Shown: one piece after another, positions 12,837-17,978 of the stretch | How the letters are laid out: the number at the start of each line of letters is the position of its first letter | Position numbering within the stretch: the stretch's first letter is position 1 | From: Patulibacter sp. | GTDB taxonomy: Bacteria > Actinomycetota > Thermoleophilia > Solirubrobacterales > Solirubrobacteraceae | Assembly (NCBI GenBank): GCA_023268575.1 | Contig: JALRCL010000886.1 | Location: 1-17,978 of the forward strand | Length of the DNA: 17,978 bases | Reading direction: 5' to 3' | Translations under genes and position numbers: made by a program | The notes under the pieces: generated by a model | The model's database searches: none | Seen by the model: only the letters and a program-made list of their open reading frames with translations | What the model was told of the DNA's origin: nothing

Positions 12837-14050
12837 CCCCCCGCCGTTCCGTGCCGGTCGCTCTGGCGACCGCGATGCTGCTCGCCCTCGCCGGCTGCGG
12901 GTCCGGCGACGACGGCGCGACGACCACGAGCTCCGCGACCCCCGGCACGCGGACGACGCCGCGCGCGGCGACGAGCGACGCCGGCGGCGACCAGCCGTTC
13001 GCCGCCTCCAGCGTCTGGAACCAGCGCGTGGCGGGTGCCAGCGCGGACCTGGACTCCCCGCGGATGATCCGCCTGGCAGCGGCGTCGCCCGGGCCCCGCG
13101 ACGACATCTCGCGCCGCTCGCGGCTGAACCGCCGGCGGCTGTTCGTCAACACGCGCGGCTGGGCCCCGCCCGTCTACCGCGTGGGCACCGGGCGCGTGGT
13201 GCGGCTGGTCTGCCGCCAGGGGCGCTGCGTCGCCGGCGGCGGAGCGGTGCCGAGCGAGCTGCGACTGCCCGACGATGCGAGCTCCGACCCCGGCCACGAC
13301 GGTTGGATGATCCTCGTCGACGAGCAGCAGGACCTCGTCTGGGACCTCTGGCGCGCCCGGCGGGTCGGTGACACGATCTCGTACCAGTTCTCCCGCCGCT
13401 GGCGCCTGACCGGCGACGGCGCCGGGATCCTCGAGTCCGCCGACACGCCGCGCACGCCGAGCGTCCGCGGGTCGGGCGTGCCGCTGCTGGCGGGCCTCAT
13501 CCGCCCGCAGGAGCTGCGGGCCGGGCGGATCGACCACGCGCTGGCGATCTCGGTGCCCTCCCCGGCGGCGGGCCGCTTCGTGCGGCCGGCCTCGACGACC
13601 AACGGGCTCGGCCCGGCGCGGTCGCTGCCCGAGGGCGCGCGGCTGCGGCTGAAGGCGGACGCGGCGACCCGCGCCCTGCGGGCCGCCGGTCGGCTGCGCA
13701 CCTCCGACCCCGCGGTGGTCGATCCCGCCGAGGTCAACCGCTCGAACCCGCTCGTCAGCAGCTCGACGATCGAGCGCGACGACTCGTCGCTCGCCGGCGA
13801 CGGCTCGACGGGGCGCCTGGACACCGTCCGCGAGCGCTCGGCGCGCGCGATCGTCCGGGCCTTGCGCGAGTACGGCGCGATCGTCGTGGACCGCGCCGAC
13901 GCGCCGACGCTCTACGCGCAGAGCAACTACGACTACGGCCGGCTGCTGTACGGCAACGAGCTCGGCGAGTTGCGGCTCTCGGACTTCGAGGTCGTCGACC
14001 TCGGCCGCGAGCTCGACGACGACGACGCGCCCGAGGAGGCGGTCCGATGA
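12833..14050 (+). CDS. Conserved lipoprotein of unknown function
   Basis: A 405-residue lipoprotein beginning at a GTG that overlaps the preceding TGA, with GGAG 8 bases upstream. The signal peptide ends in the lipobox 'LALAGC', with Cys22 acylated. A Thr/Ser-rich linker leads to 'QPFAASSVWNQRVAGASADLDS', a start motif I recall from actinobacterial secreted proteins of unknown role. The body contains 'GWMILVDEQQDLVWDLWRARR', which reads like a Tyr/Trp-lined sugar- or substrate-contact strand. Next come 'GRIDHALAISVP' (His235) and 'LPEGARLRLKADA', then 'ALREYGAIVVDRADAP' near residue 344. This 'DHAL ... G.R.RLK ... YGAIVVD' order recurs in bacterial extracellular proteins linked to carbohydrate handling; this is memory-based and unverified. 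By context it acts on, or binds, the cassette's glycan outside the membrane. Confidence 0.82.
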   Translation: MTPRRSVPVALATAMLLALAGCGSGDDGATTTSSATPGTRTTPRAATSDAGGDQPFAASSVWNQRVAGASADLDSPRMIRLAAASPGPRDDISRRSRLNRRRLFVNTRGWAPPVYRVGTGRVVRLVCRQGRCVAGGGAVPSELRLPDDASSDPGHDGWMILVDEQQDLVWDLWRARRVGDTISYQFSRRWRLTGDGAGILESADTPRTPSVRGSGVPLLAGLIRPQELRAGRIDHALAISVPSPAAGRFVRPASTTNGLGPARSLPEGARLRLKADAATRALRAAGRLRTSDPAVVDPAEVNRSNPLVSSSTIERDDSSLAGDGSTGRLDTVRERSARAIVRALREYGAIVVDRADAPTLYAQSNYDYGRLLYGNELGELRLSDFEVVDLGRELDDDDAPEEAVR

Positions 14051-15555
14051 GCGCCCGCCACGTCCTGCGCCCGGCGCTCGCGTGCGCGGCGGCCGCCCTC
14101 GCCCTCGCCGGCTGCGGGGTCAGGACCGACAGCGACGTCATCCGGGGGGATCGCGCTGCGGCCGAGCAGCGCGAGGCCGCGGCCCGCGAGCGGCTCGTCG
14201 CCGAGCAGGAGCGGCGCTCGTCGCTGCCCAGCCGCCCGGACGGCTCCGCCGAGGTCTCCGTGTCCGGCGAGCGGTCGCTGCTCAAGCGGGCCGTCGAGGC
14301 GCTGCAGTCGCGCAACAGCTCGATGAGCTACGGCGTCCGCGTGCAGCCCGCCGACTCGGGCTTCGAGGACCTCTGCGCGGGCCGGATCGACCTGCTGCAG
14401 AGCTCGCGCCCGATCACGAGCGACGAGCTCGCCCGCTGCCGCGCGAACGGCCTCTCGGTCGGCAGCCCGGTGACGATCGGCTTCACCACGGCGGTCGTGG
14501 TGACCCGCAACCGCGTGGACCTCGGCGGCGACTGCATGACGGTCGCCGGCCTGCAACAGCTGCTGCGCCGCGGGTCGACGATCCGCAACTGGCAGGACGT
14601 CGGCTTCGCCGACAAGCCGCTCGGCGTGATGGCGCCGCGGCTCTCCTCCGGGATCATGCAGACCGTCGGCCGCGTCGTCTTCGACAAGTCGATCGGCGAG
14701 CTGCTGGAGTCGGACCTGCGCGGGGACCTGCGGACCGTCGACGACGAGACGCGGATCGGCTCCTACGTGTCCGGCGACGACCTCGTCGCGCTGCTCGATC
14801 AGCGGGTCTCGTCCTACCGGACGCGCTACGCGCAGCGACGTCGTAGCGAGTTCGCCGCGACCCGCCGGCGCCTCGTGCGCGAGGCGTCGCAGCGCGTCGT
14901 GGCACAGATCGAGCGCGAGAACCGCGCCCGCACCCGCCGGAAGGAGGCGGTCCGCGACCCCACGGCGCTGCGCCAGCGCAACGCCCAGCGCGTCGCCGCC
15001 GCCCAGCGGTCCGCGAACCGGGTCGCCGATCGGCAGGAGCGCGTCGCGGTCGCCCGCGCCGCACGCCAGTTCCGCAACCAGAGCCTCCCCCAGACGCTCG
15101 GGCCGGGCCGTCTGGGGATCGTGAGCTACCCGTACTACGAGGCGCACGCCGACATGCTGCGGCCGCTGGAGGTCGATCCGCGCGACGGGCGTGGGAGGAA
15201 CTCCGCGGCGCCGAACTGCCGCTTCCCTTCGCAGGCGACGATCAACGCGCAGAGCTATCCGCTGTCCCGCGGCGTCTACGTCTACGGCGACGACCGGCGC
15301 CTGACCTCGGTCGCGGCGCGTACGCTCATCGCCTACGTGCTGAACGAGAACACCACGCTCGTGCAACGCGACGAGCTCACGCCGCTGTCGACGGCCACCG
15401 CGAACCGCGTGCGCCGCCGGCTGGGCATCCCGGTCCGGGCGACGTCTCCGGAAGAGCGCCGCGAGACGACCACCACGACCACGACGACGACCCAGCAGCA
15501 GCCGTCCTCGCCGCCGCCCTCCTCGGGAGTTCCGGGCATCGGTGCGGCGCCGTAG
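14047..15555 (+). CDS. PstS-like periplasmic-binding lipoprotein split by a long Arg-rich helical insertion
   Basis: A 502-residue lipoprotein (lipobox 'LALAGC', Cys23) that starts in an ATGA overlap with GAGGAGG 7 bases upstream. Its two halves match the actinobacterial PstS phosphate-binding pattern. The first has 'DLCAGRIDLLQSSRPITSDEL', 'TIGFTTAVVVTRNRV', 'MTVAGLQQLLRRGSTIRNWQDV', 'PRLSSGIMQTV' and 'GSYVSGDDLVALL'. The second has 'GRLGIVSYPYYEAHADML' and 'SYPLSRGVYVY'. In PstS these two parts are directly joined. Here residues about 257-350 form an extended, Arg/Ala/Gln-rich segment likely to be a coiled coil. The usual N-terminal Gly-Ser-Thr phosphate loop is altered to 'SGERSLL', so the ligand may differ. 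The tail has nine consecutive Thr and three Gln. No pstC/A/B genes are nearby, so it is probably not part of a phosphate importer. Confidence 0.85.
   Translation: MSARHVLRPALACAAAALALAGCGVRTDSDVIRGDRAAAEQREAAARERLVAEQERRSSLPSRPDGSAEVSVSGERSLLKRAVEALQSRNSSMSYGVRVQPADSGFEDLCAGRIDLLQSSRPITSDELARCRANGLSVGSPVTIGFTTAVVVTRNRVDLGGDCMTVAGLQQLLRRGSTIRNWQDVGFADKPLGVMAPRLSSGIMQTVGRVVFDKSIGELLESDLRGDLRTVDDETRIGSYVSGDDLVALLDQRVSSYRTRYAQRRRSEFAATRRRLVREASQRVVAQIERENRARTRRKEAVRDPTALRQRNAQRVAAAQRSANRVADRQERVAVARAARQFRNQSLPQTLGPGRLGIVSYPYYEAHADMLRPLEVDPRDGRGRNSAAPNCRFPSQATINAQSYPLSRGVYVYGDDRRLTSVAARTLIAYVLNENTTLVQRDELTPLSTATANRVRRRLGIPVRATSPEERRETTTTTTTTTQQQPSSPPPSSGVPGIGAAP
15466..15501 (+). repeat. Trinucleotide tract encoding Thr9-Gln3
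   Basis: Nine ACC/ACG codons (15466-15492) followed by three CAG codons lie in the C-terminal tail of the PstS-like lipoprotein. The tract is prone to in-frame length change. Confidence 0.7.
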
Positions 15556-15559
15556 CGTG

Positions 15560-16960
15560 ATGCGCAGCGGCCGCCCCGGCGCCCGAGCCGCCGCCGGGGT
15601 CCTCCTGGTGCTGTCGATCGCCGCGTGCGGCTCGACGGGCGACGCGACGCGCACCCGCGCGGCCACGACCCCCGGCGGCGCCGGCGTCCCCGCGGCGACG
15701 ACTCCCGGCATCGCGAACGTCCCCACCGCGATGGCCCGGGCCGCGAAGCCGAAGCGGAAGCCGGCCCGGCCGATCGGGATCCCGAAGGGCTGGCCGTCGC
15801 GCCTGGCCATCGGGCTGAGCGACGTGGAGGACGGCGCCGCGGCATTGCGCGAGAAGGCGCCGTTCGGCGTGCGCTGGGCCTACCTGTCGGGCGGCGCGGG
15901 CGGTCCCGGCACCTGGCAGCGCTGGCGCCAGGGCAACGGCAGCTACGCGACCGCGTTCGTCTCGGACTCGGCGAGCCACGGCCAGGTGCCGTTCCTCTCC
16001 TACTACGTCCTGCAGCAGACCGAGGGCGCCGACCACCTGACCCACGAGCGCGACAAGGTCCTCACGGGCCTCCGGGATCCGTCCGTGCTGCGCCCGGTCG
16101 TCGCCGACCTCACCGTCGCCCTCCGTCGGATGCAGGAGGGCGGGGCGCGGCTCTCCGTCCTGCAGGTGGAGCCGGACCTCTGGGGCTACGCGCAGCAGCG
16201 GTACGGCGAGGACGCCACGAAGGTCCCCGTCGCCGTGCGGGCCGCCGGCGGCGCGCTGGCGAAGGGCCTGCGCGACGACCTCCGGGGCTTCGCGACGCTC
16301 GTCGCCCGGATCCGGAACCGGGAGGCCCGTTCGGTGAGGCTCGCCTTCCCGGTCAGCATCTGGGGCACGAACAAGGACATCGTCGGCTCGCAGCCCGACG
16401 AGGACGAGCTGCGCGCGATGATCGGGCGCACGACCCGGTTCTACCGCTCGCTCGGGCGCCCGTTCGACCTGCTGACCTTCGAGTACGCGAACCGCACGAG
16501 CGGCTACGCGCGGGTCGTCGACGGCGTCCCGGCCGACCAGGTCGAGTGGTCGAGCACCGACTACGCGCGGCACATGCGCTACGTCCGCGGGGTCATCGCC
16601 GGCGCGCGGCGGGCAGGCGTGCTGTGGCAGGTCCCGGTCGGCAACGACGTGATGGCGGCCAGCGACGACACGAAGGGCCACTACCGCGACGACAAGGTCC
16701 AGCGGTTGCTCGGCGACCGCGGCCGGCCGCTGCTGCGGTCGATGCGCGCGTCGGGGGTCATCGGCGTGCTCTTCGGCTCGGCCTTCCCGAACGACACCTG
16801 CGCCTGCGATGCGCAGAAGGACGGCGTCACCGGCAAGGAGGCCCGCGGTGGCCGCCGTCCGGCGCTGTCGGCCGATGACGACGGGGGCTACCTCGTCGAT
16901 CAGGTCAAGCGGTACGTGCGCGGCGGCGCCCTGCGCAGCACCGGCGTCCCGCGACGCTGA
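15560..16960 (+). CDS. Lipoprotein with TIM-barrel-like putative glycoside hydrolase domain
   Basis: A 466-residue lipoprotein; the signal peptide ends 'LSIAAC' with Cys23. After a Thr/Pro/Arg-rich linker, the domain starts 'LAIGLSDVEDGAAALREKAPFGVRWAYLSGGAG', then 'VPFLSYYVLQQTEGAD', 'SVLQVEPDLWGY' and 'FDLLTFEYANRTSGYA', ending with 'VGNDVMAASDD'. The alternating strands and helices suggest a (beta/alpha)8 barrel. Glu204 and Glu308 end separate strands about 100 residues apart, as the acid/base and nucleophile do in clan GH-A enzymes. I recall similar proteins in Actinobacteria and Chloroflexi but no characterised member. It is the last gene of the cassette and could trim or release the glycan. 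The ATG at 15560 is 4 bases after the previous stop. In-frame GTGs at 15557 and 15542 are possible, and the latter has GGGAG 12 bases upstream. Confidence 0.8.
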   Translation: MRSGRPGARAAAGVLLVLSIAACGSTGDATRTRAATTPGGAGVPAATTPGIANVPTAMARAAKPKRKPARPIGIPKGWPSRLAIGLSDVEDGAAALREKAPFGVRWAYLSGGAGGPGTWQRWRQGNGSYATAFVSDSASHGQVPFLSYYVLQQTEGADHLTHERDKVLTGLRDPSVLRPVVADLTVALRRMQEGGARLSVLQVEPDLWGYAQQRYGEDATKVPVAVRAAGGALAKGLRDDLRGFATLVARIRNREARSVRLAFPVSIWGTNKDIVGSQPDEDELRAMIGRTTRFYRSLGRPFDLLTFEYANRTSGYARVVDGVPADQVEWSSTDYARHMRYVRGVIAGARRAGVLWQVPVGNDVMAASDDTKGHYRDDKVQRLLGDRGRPLLRSMRASGVIGVLFGSAFPNDTCACDAQKDGVTGKEARGGRRPALSADDDGGYLVDQVKRYVRGGALRSTGVPRR

Positions 16961-16986
16961 GCGCCCGCGTCGCCGCCGGCCCGGCG

Positions 16987-17000
16987 GACCGCGCGCGGTC
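16987..17000. repeat. 14-bp perfect palindrome after the glycan cassette
   Basis: GACCGCGCGCGGTC is self-complementary and lies 26 bases after the cassette's last stop codon. It is the first of three inverted repeats in the convergent gap. Confidence 0.4.
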
Positions 17001-17007
17001 GCATCGA

Positions 17008-17027
17008 GCGGGGCCGGCGCGCCCCGC
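17008..17027. terminator. Terminator-like hairpin 1 between convergent genes
   Basis: A perfect 7-bp stem (GCGGGGC with GCCCCGC) has a 6-base loop. With the next hairpin it can stop transcription arriving from either side. No T-tract is present. Confidence 0.5.
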
Positions 17028-17038
17028 CCGACGGCGAC

Positions 17039-17059
17039 CCGGGCGGCACGGCCGCCCGG
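17039..17059. terminator. Terminator-like hairpin 2 between convergent genes
   Basis: A perfect 9-bp stem (CCGGGCGGC with GCCGCCCGG) encloses a 3-base loop. It ends 6 bases from the stop codon of the minus-strand gene, the normal place for that gene's terminator. Confidence 0.6.
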
Positions 17060-17065
17060 CTCCGG

Positions 17066-17978
17066 TCAGCGCCCCTCGGCGATCGCGGCCAGCGCGCAGG
17101 AGTTCTGCGCCGGGTCCGGATCGTTGAGCTTCCAGCGCGAGGAGACGAGCACGCTGCCGCCGCCGGCCACGTCGATCTGGACCTGGCTGTTCGGCCCGAG
17201 GTCGGTCACCAGCGGGCCGGTCGCGTAGCCGACGGTCTCGTCGACGCCGGCCTGGCGCACGGTGACCGTGCCGCCGTAGGGCGTGTCGAGGACCACCCGC
17301 CGCAGCCCGTCGGCCTGCGGCTGACAGGTGAGGGAGAGGGTCCCGATCCCCGGCACGACCGTCGCGGCGACCTGGCGCTCGGCCGGCGGGACCGGCGTCT
17401 CGCGGCCGTCCCAGACGACCTGGGCGTTGCGGACGGGCGCGCCCCCTGCGCCGTCGACCTGCGAGAGCACGTCGAGCGACGCGTAGCAGGACGACGTGGC
17501 GGGATCGGTGAAGTCCCACTTCCACGTCAGGCGGTACCGGATCGGCGCGGCGAGCGGTGCGGACCCCGGCGCGCCGATCGGGCCGCGGTCGGTGACGATC
17601 CCGATGAACTCGCCGGTCGATCGCTTCTCGGCCGGCGTGAACTTGTTCCAGCCCTCGTTGAAGTCGCGGCCGGTCCCGGTCGTCAGCAGCGCCTCGCGCA
17701 GCGCCTTCTCCGGCGTCGCGCCCCAGTCGCGGTAGGTCCAGGTCAGCATCGACGTCTCGCGCCGCGGGTCCGTCGGGAAGACGCGGATCCACTGCGTGTC
17801 GGGCCGGCAGACGATCTGGGCGGTGCCGATCCCCGGCAGCTGGACGCCCGCCCGGTCCGCGTCGAGGTACCGGCCCTGCGTCCAGGAGACGACCGCGTGC
17901 TGGCGCGCGCGCTCGTCGGCGGTCGGCGGGTTCGGCGCCGGCGGAGCCGCGGCGTCGCCCGTCGGCGGCGCGGTGACC
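17066..17978 (-). CDS. Secreted or anchored protein of unknown function with duplicated 'PGIGT' domain (N-terminus beyond the window)
   Basis: The reading frame has no stop from 17977 down to the TGA at 17066, giving at least 303 residues. The true start lies to the right of the window, so the internal ATG at 17749 is not the start. The visible N-terminal part is Pro/Ala-rich ('APPTGDAAAPPAPNPPTAD'), like a linker after a signal or membrane segment. The rest is a beta-rich body with Cys in 'QIVCRPDTQ', 'ATSSCYASL', 'LTCQPQAD' and 'QNSCALAAI'. Two segments share the pattern 'PGIGT....C.P......R.....P....T', so the protein contains an internal duplication. Between them lies a helix, 'WGATPEKALREALLTTGTGRDFNEGWNKF', and then 'RYRLTWKWDFTDPATSSCYASL'. 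The function is not recognised. It converges on the glycan cassette and is separated from it by hairpins. Confidence 0.78.
   Translation of the reverse strand, partial: VTAPPTGDAAAPPAPNPPTADERARQHAVVSWTQGRYLDADRAGVQLPGIGTAQIVCRPDTQWIRVFPTDPRRETSMLTWTYRDWGATPEKALREALLTTGTGRDFNEGWNKFTPAEKRSTGEFIGIVTDRGPIGAPGSAPLAAPIRYRLTWKWDFTDPATSSCYASLDVLSQVDGAGGAPVRNAQVVWDGRETPVPPAERQVAATVVPGIGTLSLTCQPQADGLRRVVLDTPYGGTVTVRQAGVDETVGYATGPLVTDLGPNSQVQIDVAGGGSVLVSSRWKLNDPDPAQNSCALAAIAEGR

Noticed and set aside
14047..15555. Start of a phosphate import (pst) operon
   Set aside because: The protein is PstS-like, but no permease or ATPase genes flank it, it is fused with a helical insertion, and it is locked into the glycan cassette by a four-base overlap.
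17066..17749. A complete 227-residue minus-strand gene starting at 17749
   Set aside because: The frame continues without a stop to the window edge and the upstream part is clearly coding-like, with a duplicated domain. The ATG at 17749 is internal.
1..17978. Mobile elements, CRISPR arrays, toxin-antitoxin pairs, tRNA or rRNA genes
   Set aside because: No transposase or integrase motifs, no spaced direct repeats and no cloverleaf or rRNA-like segments were seen. Base composition looks even across the window.

Overview
The window is very GC-rich, about three quarters G+C by eye, with long open frames on both strands. It carries dense, ATGA/GTGA-overlapped operons typical of Actinobacteria. 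The collagen-like protein at 505-1548 has the N-terminal signature seen across Solirubrobacterales (class Thermoleophilia): a signal sequence, then a 'DIKDGSVTSADVRDRSL' segment, a Gly-X-Y run and 'GSFPNPGLA'. I therefore suggest a Conexibacter/Patulibacter/Solirubrobacter-like organism. This is inference, not a database match. No RNA gene, CRISPR array, insertion sequence or attachment site was seen, and no gene-free stretch exceeds about 170 bases.

Left part (1-2760, + strand): the 3' end of an oligopeptide/dipeptide ABC transporter ATPase; a secreted collagen-like protein with 28 uninterrupted Gly-X-Y triplets, followed by a strong hairpin; then a two-gene unit of a conserved hypothetical protein and a small lipoprotein. 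Converging on it from the minus strand are an atypical crotonase (2814-3560) and a DHA2-type MFS exporter (3621-5021). The exporter is divergent from an HxlR regulator (5143-5694). Their 121-bp intergenic region holds two copies of a GTTGCGA-type operator, 32 bp apart, that bracket the exporter promoter. Next come a SigG/SigX5-like ECF sigma factor with a SnoaL-like C-terminus (5704-6762) and an alpha/beta hydrolase (6823-7533). Several of these genes have a TANNNT -10 box 6-8 nt before the start codon, so leaderless transcription looks common.

Right part (7702-16960, + strand): a tightly packed seven-gene cassette, the most interesting item in the window. In order it encodes an Ala/Pro-rich protein with a small C-terminal alpha/beta domain; a 59-residue membrane protein; a membrane GT2 polysaccharide synthase fused at its N-terminus to an MshEN domain carrying both 24-residue c-di-GMP-binding motifs; a multi-pass GT-C-like protein; and three successive lipoproteins. 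The lipoproteins are an unknown conserved protein, a PstS-like binding protein split by a roughly 95-residue Arg-rich helical insertion, and a TIM-barrel-like putative glycosidase. My reading is a c-di-GMP-gated system that makes, modifies and handles a cell-surface glycan. The individual families are known, but I do not recognise this combination as a described system.

After a cluster of hairpins at 16987-17059, a secreted or anchored protein of unknown function with an internal 'PGIGT...C.P' duplication (17066-17978, minus strand) runs off the right edge.
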